Shown here: piece after piece, positions 7,778 to 15,229 of the stretch
How the letters are laid out: every line of letters begins with the position of its first letter
Numbering within the stretch: the stretch's first letter is position 1
NCBI GenBank assembly: GCA_045540815.1
Contig: JAZQHY010000053.1
Coordinates: forward strand, 1-26,002
Length of the DNA: 26,002 bases
Reading direction: 5' to 3'
Source: JAZQHR01 sp045540815
GTDB lineage: Bacteria; Bacillota; Clostridia; UMGS1810
Notes under the pieces: generated by a model
Told to the model about the DNA's origin: nothing
The model's database searches: none
Seen by the model: only the letters and a program-made list of their open reading frames with translations
Position numbers and translations under genes: made by a program

Positions 7778-8695
7778 ATGAACAACATACTTGATGAAAT
7801 ATTGAAAAAATGTTCTAAATACACTAAACTTGGGAAAGTTGCGAACTATATTCCTGAACTTGAAAAGGTTAATCCTGAAGAATTTGGAATTTGCGTTATT
7901 GAAAGTGCTGACAGTACTTTTTGCGCAGGTGATTATAATAATACGTTTACTATGCAAAGCGTTGTAAAACCGATTATTCTTTTGATGGCACTTATGGATA
8001 GAGGCGAAAAGTGTGTTCGTAACCTTGTTGGAGTGGAAGCAACAGGAAAACCATTTGACGCGTTTAATTACAGCGACCAGGCACTAAAACGTGAACATAT
8101 TAATCCTATGATAAATACAGGAGCAATCGCACTGTGTACTTTGATAAACGGAACGACATATGAGGATAAGTTTTCGCGTCTTTTGGAACTTACCCGTAAG
8201 ATAGCAGATAATCCGCATTTAGAGGTTGATGAGTCTGTGTACATATCCGAAAAAACAACTGGAAATAAAAACAGAGCGCTTGCATATATGCTCAAGGCAT
8301 ATGGTATGATTGACGATGATATTGAGAACGTTCTTGATTGCTATTTTCGCGCTTGCTCTATAAAGGTAACCTGCGTTGATTTAGCTAAAATAGGATTAGT
8401 ACTTGCAAATAAAGGTAAAAATCCTGAAACAAACGAATCGGCGTTTGATGCTAAATACGCAAGATACATAAACGCTGTTCTTACTACTTGCGGAATGTAC
8501 GACGGCTCAGGTGAATTTGCGCTTAATGTCGGCATACCTGCTAAAAGCGGAGTAGGCGGAGGCATTATGGGAGTAGTTCCAAATAGAATGGGAATAGGTA
8601 TATATTCTCCGGCGCTGGACAGTAAGGGTAATAGCTTTGCCGGAATAAGAGCGTTGGAACTATTAAGCAAGGAATTGGACTTGAGTATTTTTTGA
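7778..8695 (+). CDS. glsA: Glutaminase
   Basis: Glutaminase hydrolyses L-glutamine to L-glutamate and ammonia in the cytoplasm. It uses a serine-based fold related to beta-lactamases. The 305-residue protein has the SXXK catalytic motif at S61-K64 (MQSVVKP), the family segment NPMINTGAIA and the C-terminal KSGVGGGIMGVVPN loop. Start choice: an in-frame ATG lies at 7736, but it is inside the extended -10 promoter. GGAGGA at 7765-7770 serves the ATG at 7778. The gene has its own promoter and sits between acpP and rnc, which are normally adjacent, so it looks like an insertion into that conserved block. rnc follows after 27 bases without a visible terminator and may be cotranscribed. Confidence 0.95.
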   Translation: MNNILDEILKKCSKYTKLGKVANYIPELEKVNPEEFGICVIESADSTFCAGDYNNTFTMQSVVKPIILLMALMDRGEKCVRNLVGVEATGKPFDAFNYSDQALKREHINPMINTGAIALCTLINGTTYEDKFSRLLELTRKIADNPHLEVDESVYISEKTTGNKNRALAYMLKAYGMIDDDIENVLDCYFRACSIKVTCVDLAKIGLVLANKGKNPETNESAFDAKYARYINAVLTTCGMYDGSGEFALNVGIPAKSGVGGGIMGVVPNRMGIGIYSPALDSKGNSFAGIRALELLSKELDLSIF

Positions 8696-8722
8696 TTAAG
8701 CCTTTATCGAAAGGGGAACTTT

Positions 8723-9412
8723 ATGGAAAAACTTGATAAATTACAAAAAACAATAGGTTATACATTTAAAAACAAAGCGCTACTTAGAAACGCACTTACA
8801 CACAGTTCATTTTTGAATGAGTGCAAGGACAAAGGCAAAAAGTCTAACGAGCGACTTGAATTTTTGGGTGATGCAGTGCTTGGACTTGTGATAGCCCAGT
8901 ACCTTTTTGAAACAAATCCGGATGTGCCCGAGGGTATTTTAACAAAGGCAAGAGCAGCAACAGTTTGTGAAAATACCCTTGCGCAGGTTGCAGACGAGAT
9001 TTCGCTTAGTGATCACATTATTATGGGAAAAGGTGAAATAAAAAGCGGTGGAAATAAGAGAAAATCATCTCTTTCTGATGCTACAGAGGCAATTATCGCA
9101 GCCATATATTTAGATAGTGGACTTGAAAACGCGCGCGCTTTTATACTTAAATATTTTTCGAAGCTTGCTGATAGCGCGGTTTCGGGAAAATCACTTTCGG
9201 TTGATTACAAAACAAAACTGCAGGAATGGGTTCAAAAGGATAATGGAAGTTTTGAATATAGACTTGTAGGTGAAAAAGGTCCTGACCACGATAAAGAATT
9301 TTCGGTTGAGCTTTTTGTAAATGGCGAAAAAATATCGTCAGGCGTTGGAAACAGTAAAAAGAATGCCGAACAAAAGGCAGCAAAAAATGCACTTGAAATA
9401 CTTGGAGAATAA
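8723..9412 (+). CDS. rnc: Ribonuclease III
   Basis: RNase III cleaves double-stranded RNA, processing rRNA precursors and mRNAs; in Firmicutes it also trims the SRP RNA precursor. The 229-residue protein has the signature NERLEFLGDAVLG at 42-54. Metal-binding acidic residues are visible at E43, E46, D50, D119 and E122. A C-terminal double-stranded-RNA-binding domain (about 160-229) includes GNSKKNAEQKAAKNAL. AAGGGGA at 8711-8716 supports the ATG. The next gene starts 3 bases after the stop, with its ribosome site inside rnc, which indicates translational coupling. The nearby SRP RNA gene is a plausible substrate, by analogy with B. subtilis. Confidence 0.97.
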   Translation: MEKLDKLQKTIGYTFKNKALLRNALTHSSFLNECKDKGKKSNERLEFLGDAVLGLVIAQYLFETNPDVPEGILTKARAATVCENTLAQVADEISLSDHIIMGKGEIKSGGNKRKSSLSDATEAIIAAIYLDSGLENARAFILKYFSKLADSAVSGKSLSVDYKTKLQEWVQKDNGSFEYRLVGEKGPDHDKEFSVELFVNGEKISSGVGNSKKNAEQKAAKNALEILGE

Positions 9413-9415
9413 TAT

Positions 9416-10444
9416 ATGAAACACGTAAACATACCAATTTTTGTTCCGCATAAGGGTTGTCCGCACGATTGCGTTTTTTGCAACCAGAAAAAAATTACGG
9501 GTCAATCTGCTGATGTTACAGCTGATGATGTGAAAAACACCATTGAGGAGCATTTGTCTACTATCGACATAAATGACGCTTATGTGGAAGTAGCATTTTT
9601 TGGCGGAAGCTTTACCGCTATAGAATTGGATAAACAAACAGAGCTTTTAGAGGCAGTGTACCCCTTCGTAAAATCGGGAAAGGTAAACGCAGTTAGATGC
9701 TCTACTAGACCAGATGCTATAGACGAAAGCATACTTTTAAACTTACAAAAATACGGAGTAAAAACCATTGAGCTTGGTGTTCAGTCTACCGACGATGAGG
9801 TGCTTTTGAAAAGTGGCAGAGGTCACAAAAAGGACGTTGTATTTTCATCGTCAAATCTTATAAAGGATTACGGCTTTGATTTGGGTCTTCAAATGATGCT
9901 GGGTCTTCCCGGGGATACTCCCGAAAAAAGCCTTAAGACCGCGAAGGATATCAAAAGTCTATCTCCAAAGTGCGTCAGAATTTATCCAACTCTCGTGGTA
10001 GATGATACACACCTTTTGGAAATGTACAATAATGGGGAGTATAAGCCGTTTGATTTGGAAACCACAGTACATCTTTGTGCAAAGCTACTTAAAATGTTTT
10101 ACAAAGAAGGTATCGACGTTATACGTGTAGGACTTCAAACAACCGATAATATAAACGAAAAAACTGTTATTGGTCCGTATCATCCGTCACTTAAAGAGCT
10201 GTGTGAAAGCTACATTATACGCGACTTAATTGAGGATAATATAAAGAACATCACAGACGACGTGATTGTTTTAATAAATCCAAAAAATATTTCTAAGGCA
10301 GTCGGAAATAAAAAAAGCAATATTTCGTATTTTAAAGATAATTTTAAAATTAACCTAAGAGTTATGTCAGATGAAAATATTCATACAAACCAAATAGTTA
10401 TAAAAAGCAAAAATTTCGAATGTGACTTGCCAATACTTAGTTAA
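9416..10444 (+). CDS. Elp3-like radical SAM protein without acetyltransferase domain
   Basis: The 342-residue protein is a radical SAM enzyme with the cluster motif CX3CX2C at C15, C19 and C22 (KGCPHDCVFCNQKK). FFGGSFTA and ELGVQSTDDEVL follow in the barrel. A C-terminal segment with VIGPYHPSLKELCESYI resembles the domain after the barrel in Elp3. Elp3 proper modifies the wobble uridine of tRNA and has an added GNAT acetyltransferase domain, which is absent here, so the substrate is unknown. The gene is tightly coupled to rnc (3-base gap; GGAGA at 9404-9408 within rnc). Related genes next to rnc and smc are common in Clostridia as far as I recall. A link to RNA metabolism is inferred from its neighbour only. 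Confidence 0.85.
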   Translation: MKHVNIPIFVPHKGCPHDCVFCNQKKITGQSADVTADDVKNTIEEHLSTIDINDAYVEVAFFGGSFTAIELDKQTELLEAVYPFVKSGKVNAVRCSTRPDAIDESILLNLQKYGVKTIELGVQSTDDEVLLKSGRGHKKDVVFSSSNLIKDYGFDLGLQMMLGLPGDTPEKSLKTAKDIKSLSPKCVRIYPTLVVDDTHLLEMYNNGEYKPFDLETTVHLCAKLLKMFYKEGIDVIRVGLQTTDNINEKTVIGPYHPSLKELCESYIIRDLIEDNIKNITDDVIVLINPKNISKAVGNKKSNISYFKDNFKINLRVMSDENIHTNQIVIKSKNFECDLPILS

Positions 10445-10456
10445 ATATGATAAAAT
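10427..10456 (+). promoter_or_regulatory. Possible internal promoter for smc
   Basis: TTGCCA (10427-10432), 18 bases, then TAAAAT (10451-10456) preceded by TGA, which would be an extended -10. It spans the end of the radical SAM gene and the AT-rich 50-base gap before smc. The elements are imperfect, so this is a candidate only. Confidence 0.35.
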
Positions 10457-10494
10457 AAATAAAATATATACTAATTTTTAAGGGTGTTGATTTT

Positions 10495-13400
10495 TTGTAT
10501 TTAAAAGGAATACATATGCAGGGATTTAAATCCTTTGCTGATAAAACCATACTTGATTTTGGAAAAGGAATTACTACCATTGTCGGACCTAACGGCAGTG
10601 GTAAAAGTAATGTTTCCGATGCCATACGTTGGGTTATGGGTGAGCAGAGCATAAAGTCACTTCGCGGAAGCAAGATGGAGGACGTTATATTTGCAGGCAC
10701 ATCGTCGAGAAAACCATACGGCTTTGCCGAGGTGTCTATTGTTCTTGATAATAAAGATAAGACATTTAACGTTGACTTTGACGAAGTAACTGTTACAAGA
10801 CGTGTGGACAGAAATGGCGAAGGTGAGTACTTTATAAATAAATCTCCTTGCCGTCTTAAAGATATCCACGAGCTGTTTATGGATACAGGACTTGGCAGAG
10901 AAGGCTATTCTGTTATAGGACAGGGTAAAATTGACGAGATTCTTTCATCAAAATCGGAGGACAGACGTCATATATTTGAAGAGGCGGCAGGCATCACCAA
11001 ATACCGCTACAGAAAAGCCGAGTCTGAGAAAAAGCTTGCTCAGACAGAAGAAAATTTAGTAAGAATACGAGATATAATAACTGAGCTTGAAAGTCAGGTC
11101 GGTCCTCTTGAGGTGCAGTCCAAAAAAGCGGCAAAGTATTTAGAACTAAAAGAAATTCTTAAAAACCTTGAAGTTAATATATCTATTTACAATATCGATA
11201 AGATAAAAAACGATTTAAAAGAAAAGTCGGAGGCTTTTTCTATTTCGTTTAACCATTTAAATGATGAGAAAAGAAAGCTTGAGCAGTACGAAAAGCACAC
11301 CGAAGAAACAGAAAATTATCTTCAAAGCTTAAACGCCGATATAAGCGCGTTTAAGGATAAGCTTTTGGAGCTTGAAAAAGATAGCGGAAGCTATGTATCA
11401 AAACTTGAGATACTTAGAACAAATATCAAAAACAATCAGCAAAATTTCCAGCGCCTTGGCGAAGAAATTGTCGCAATAGAGGAAAAGATCAATGCTTCAA
11501 AAACAAATGCGGAAAATATAAATAACGCAATTAACGAAAGCCAAAAGAAAGCAGATGAGCTTGGCAAAGTTTTATTGGATGCCGAGAGTGACGGCGAAAA
11601 AGCAGTAGAAGAAATTCTAAATAAGACAAATATTATAGAATCTTTAAAAGGCGATATTATCGAAGCTTTAAATGGCATCTCTGCAATAAGAGCAAGAAGT
11701 GAAAGCTTGAATGTCCTTATAAACAATTTCAATGAAAGAAAGAGCACTATAAAGGACGAGATATCTGCAAAAGAAGAAAATATAAAACTTATTGCCGATA
11801 GAATATTAGGCCTTGAAACTCAGGAAAAAGATGTTTCAAAAGATAGAAATGATGCTATAGATGAGCTTGAAAAATTAAAGACAGAATATTTTGAAATCGT
11901 GAAGTTAAACGATGAAACCAAGCTTAAACAGAATGAGGCTACAAAGCAGTACAACGATAAACAGTCAAGAAAAACAGTTCTCGAGGATTTGGAAAAATCA
12001 TACGAGGGCTATAGCCGTGGTGTAAAAAATATAGTAAGTAAAAACTTTGCAGGCGTATGCGGTGTACTTTCAAAGCTTATAGACGTTCCTGAAAAGTACG
12101 TTACCGCTATAGAAATGTCGCTTGGCGGCGCACTTCAAAATATTGTTACCGAGGACGAAGATGCGGCTAAAAGGTGTATAGAATTTCTTAAAGAAAATAA
12201 GCTTGGAAGAGCAACATTTTTGCCAATTACCGCAGTAGAGGGACAAATGCTAAAGCATCCGCCTGAAAATGAAAAAGGCTATATCGGAATTGCATATGAG
12301 CTTGTAAACTATGATAAAAAATATGATAACGTAGTTATGAGCCTTCTTGGAAAGGTTGCTGTATTTGATAATATCGACAACGCTATTTTAGCTGCTAGAA
12401 AAGAAGGTTATAAGTATAAAATTGCAACTCTTTCAGGTGAAATACTAAACGCAGGCGGCTCAATATCAGGCGGTAGCACAAATCCAAACCATAACCTACT
12501 TGGCCGTTCAAAAGAGATTGAAGCACTTGGCAAAGAGATTAAAGCGCTACTTAAAACTATCGATAAATACGACGACATAATAAACGATAATCGTATTAAG
12601 GTAAATAAAATTTCAGAAAGAAAAGATGTGCTTGATGCAACTGTTGCGGAGTGTAATACTACACTAGCAAAAGTTACAACAGACATCGAAAACCAGAAAA
12701 AGATAAAAGAGGATGCAGAAAATTCACTTAAAATGCTTGTAAACGAAAGCGGTGATATAGCAAAGGAAATTACCGATATTGATGAGCAGAAAGCATCATT
12801 TGATGAAGAGATTAAAGCAAAAGAGCAGATTGTATCCGAAACCAGACAGAAGGTTACAGCAGAGGAGGAAATCCTCGTTAAACTAAACAGCGAAAAAAGT
12901 GCAAAAGACGAAAAGACAGTTAACCTTAGACTTGAGATAAACTCTGCATTAAAGGACGTCGAGGCACTTGGTGAGCAGATTGCTATTATTAACAGAACAA
13001 ATGATAATTACTTAGCTGAAATTGCGGGCAAAGAAGCCGAAAAGGAATATATCATCGGAGAAAACAAACGTCTGGAAGATGAAATTCTTGCGATTGACGA
13101 TATCATCAAAAACACCCACGGTCAGTCGGGTGATTTGTCGGTGGATATTGATAAAAAGCAAGCAGAATACGATGAAAAATCAGAGTATTTGAAACAAAAA
13201 CAACAGGAACTTAAAACTGTCAGAGAAACTATCTTCGTGCTTCAGCAGGAAACTGCAAAGCTTGAAAGCAGAGTTTCTCGTCTTGAAGAGGACAGAGAAA
13301 ACGTTATAAATAAACTATGGGAAGAGTATGAGCTTACATATTCCGACGCACTTGAGCTTAAGACAGATATCGGCAGTATTACCGAGTCTGTAAAAGAGGC

Positions 13401-14043
13401 AAATTCTATCAAGCGCCAGATAAAAGACCTTGGAAATATCAACCTTGACGCTATTGACGAATATAAGGTAGTAAAAGAAAGATACGAGTTTTTGTCTGAA
13501 CAGAGAAATGATTTGGAAAAAGCAAAATCAGAGCTATTTAAAATAATTAACCAAATGCAGACTATTATGGTTAAGCAGTTTACCGAAAGCTTTGAAATAA
13601 TAAAATCAAAATTCGGTGATGTGTTTAAAGAACTATTTGGCGGCGGTGAAGCGAAGCTTTATCTAAACGACCCTGACAATGTTCTTGAAAGCGGTATCGA
13701 AATAGAAATTCAGCCACCAGGAAAGAAACTGCAAAACCTTATGCTACTATCTGGTGGTGAAAAGGCATTTGCCGCTATAGCGCTATTGTTCTCGGTACTC
13801 GAGGTAAGACCTACACCGTTCTGCTTACTTGACGAGGTTGAGGCGGCACTTGACGATGTAAACGTGTACCGATTTGCAAACTATGTAAAGAAATATTCAA
13901 ATAAAACACAGTTTATCATAGTTACACACCGTCGAGGCACTATGGAAGCCGCAGACATTATGTACGGTATCACTATGCAGGAAAAGGGCATATCAAAGAT
14001 GCTTAAACTAAACTTTGAAGATTTGGAGGATTATGATGTTTAA
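10495..14043 (+). CDS. smc: Chromosome segregation protein SMC
   Basis: Smc is the DNA-entrapping ATPase of the bacterial condensin complex, with ScpA and ScpB as partners. The 1182-residue product has the full layout. The N-terminal head has Walker A GPNGSGKS at 31-38, followed by a long coiled coil rich in Glu/Lys. The hinge covers about 515-665 (including GGSISGGSTN), then the return coiled coil. The C-terminal head has signature LSGGEKAF at about 1085-1092 and Walker B FCLLDEVEAALDD at 1109-1121. The start is TTG at 10495: it gives the family N-terminus MYLKGIHMQGFKSFADKT and has AAGGGTG at 10480-10486. The ATG at 10516 has no ribosome site and would cut conserved residues. Its end overlaps ftsY by 8 bases. 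scpA and scpB are not in the window. Confidence 0.98.
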   Translation: MYLKGIHMQGFKSFADKTILDFGKGITTIVGPNGSGKSNVSDAIRWVMGEQSIKSLRGSKMEDVIFAGTSSRKPYGFAEVSIVLDNKDKTFNVDFDEVTVTRRVDRNGEGEYFINKSPCRLKDIHELFMDTGLGREGYSVIGQGKIDEILSSKSEDRRHIFEEAAGITKYRYRKAESEKKLAQTEENLVRIRDIITELESQVGPLEVQSKKAAKYLELKEILKNLEVNISIYNIDKIKNDLKEKSEAFSISFNHLNDEKRKLEQYEKHTEETENYLQSLNADISAFKDKLLELEKDSGSYVSKLEILRTNIKNNQQNFQRLGEEIVAIEEKINASKTNAENINNAINESQKKADELGKVLLDAESDGEKAVEEILNKTNIIESLKGDIIEALNGISAIRARSESLNVLINNFNERKSTIKDEISAKEENIKLIADRILGLETQEKDVSKDRNDAIDELEKLKTEYFEIVKLNDETKLKQNEATKQYNDKQSRKTVLEDLEKSYEGYSRGVKNIVSKNFAGVCGVLSKLIDVPEKYVTAIEMSLGGALQNIVTEDEDAAKRCIEFLKENKLGRATFLPITAVEGQMLKHPPENEKGYIGIAYELVNYDKKYDNVVMSLLGKVAVFDNIDNAILAARKEGYKYKIATLSGEILNAGGSISGGSTNPNHNLLGRSKEIEALGKEIKALLKTIDKYDDIINDNRIKVNKISERKDVLDATVAECNTTLAKVTTDIENQKKIKEDAENSLKMLVNESGDIAKEITDIDEQKASFDEEIKAKEQIVSETRQKVTAEEEILVKLNSEKSAKDEKTVNLRLEINSALKDVEALGEQIAIINRTNDNYLAEIAGKEAEKEYIIGENKRLEDEILAIDDIIKNTHGQSGDLSVDIDKKQAEYDEKSEYLKQKQQELKTVRETIFVLQQETAKLESRVSRLEEDRENVINKLWEEYELTYSDALELKTDIGSITESVKEANSIKRQIKDLGNINLDAIDEYKVVKERYEFLSEQRNDLEKAKSELFKIINQMQTIMVKQFTESFEIIKSKFGDVFKELFGGGEAKLYLNDPDNVLESGIEIEIQPPGKKLQNLMLLSGGEKAFAAIALLFSVLEVRPTPFCLLDEVEAALDDVNVYRFANYVKKYSNKTQFIIVTHRRGTMEAADIMYGITMQEKGISKMLKLNFEDLEDYDV

Positions 14044-15148
14044 TATATTCAAAAAGAAAAATTTACCTGAAAATGATAATCCAATCGAAAAGATAAAAGA
14101 AATCACAGAGGAAGCTGTTTCTTCGCAAATTGAAGAAGAAATGGAAGCTTCTGTCGAAGATAACGCACCTGAAACAGCGGAAGAAACTGCGATTGAAATA
14201 GTAGAGGAAACCACGCAAGAAAACGCGCCCGATGAAAAAGGCTTTTTTGCAAAACTAAAACAGGGTCTTTCCAAGACAAGAAATTCGTTCGGTGAAAAGC
14301 TTGACGATGTGTTTAAAATGTTTAAAAACGTCGATGAAGAACTATTTGAAGAGCTTGAGGAAGCGCTTATTATGGCAGATGTCGGCGTTGAAACGTCCCT
14401 TTATATCATTGATGAGCTAAGACGCCTTTGCAAAGAGAGAAAGGTTACAGAAACTGACGGTGTAAAGGATATTATAAAAGAGATTGTCACAGATATCTTA
14501 ACCAAAGAAAGCTGTGAAATGAAGATAAACACCAAGCCGTCTGTAATAATGGTTATAGGTGTAAACGGAGTTGGCAAGACTACATCTATAGGAAAGATTG
14601 CATCTCACCTAAAATCACAGGGTAAAAAGGTAATCCTTGGTGCAGGCGATACTTTCAGAGCTGCGGCTATAGACCAGCTTAAAATCTGGGCGGACAGGGC
14701 AGGCATTGATATCATATGCCATCAGGAAGGTTCCGACCCCGGCGCAGTAATGTTTGATACCATCGAGGCTGCAAAGTCTAGAGGTGCAGACGTTATCATA
14801 TTTGACACCGCAGGCAGACTACACAATAAGAAAAATCTTATGGACGAATTAAATAAGATATTCAGAATTATGGACCGCGAGCTACCTGATGCCGACAAAG
14901 AGGTTTTGTTGGTGCTTGATGCAACCACAGGGCAGAACGCAGTAAATCAGGCAAAGCTTTTCGGAGAGGTAGCCGATATCACAGGAATAGTTCTTACAAA
15001 GCTTGATGGCACCGCCAAGGGTGGCATAGTTATAGCTATAGGCCACGAGCAGAATTTGCCTGTGAAATACGTCGGCGTAGGCGAGGGTATGTATGACCTT
15101 CAGCTGTTTAATGCCGAGCATTTTGCCAAGGCTTTATTTGAAGAATAA
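14036..15148 (+). CDS. ftsY: Signal recognition particle receptor FtsY
   Basis: FtsY is the membrane-associated GTPase receptor that docks SRP-ribosome complexes at the translocon. The 370-residue protein begins MFNIFKKK, followed by a very acidic, probably disordered A region (about 12-67). The N domain four-helix bundle follows. The G domain has G1 GVNGVGKTT at 175-183, DTFRAAAIDQL, FDTAGRLHNK and TKLDGTAKGG. Start choice: ATG codons lie at 14033 and 14036. GGAGGA at 14025-14030 is 5 bases before the second and only 2 before the first, so 14036 is preferred. The gene overlaps smc by 8 bases, indicating translational coupling. A hairpin with a short T tract follows the stop. Confidence 0.97.
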   Translation: MFNIFKKKNLPENDNPIEKIKEITEEAVSSQIEEEMEASVEDNAPETAEETAIEIVEETTQENAPDEKGFFAKLKQGLSKTRNSFGEKLDDVFKMFKNVDEELFEELEEALIMADVGVETSLYIIDELRRLCKERKVTETDGVKDIIKEIVTDILTKESCEMKINTKPSVIMVIGVNGVGKTTSIGKIASHLKSQGKKVILGAGDTFRAAAIDQLKIWADRAGIDIICHQEGSDPGAVMFDTIEAAKSRGADVIIFDTAGRLHNKKNLMDELNKIFRIMDRELPDADKEVLLVLDATTGQNAVNQAKLFGEVADITGIVLTKLDGTAKGGIVIAIGHEQNLPVKYVGVGEGMYDLQLFNAEHFAKALFEE

Positions 15149-15152
15149 TTAT

Positions 15153-15195
15153 TAAATTTCAAGTGTATTTATGCACTTGAAATTTAGCATTTTTA
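15153..15195 (+). terminator. Likely terminator after ftsY
   Basis: TAAATTTCAAGTG (15153-15165) and CACTTGAAATTTA (15174-15186) form a perfect 13-bp stem with an 8-base loop. GCATTTTTA follows, so the T tract starts three bases away from the stem. The stem is AT-rich, so termination could be partial. Confidence 0.65.
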
Positions 15196-15229
15196 TAACA
15201 TCTTAATTAAGAAAGGTGTGACGGGATTT

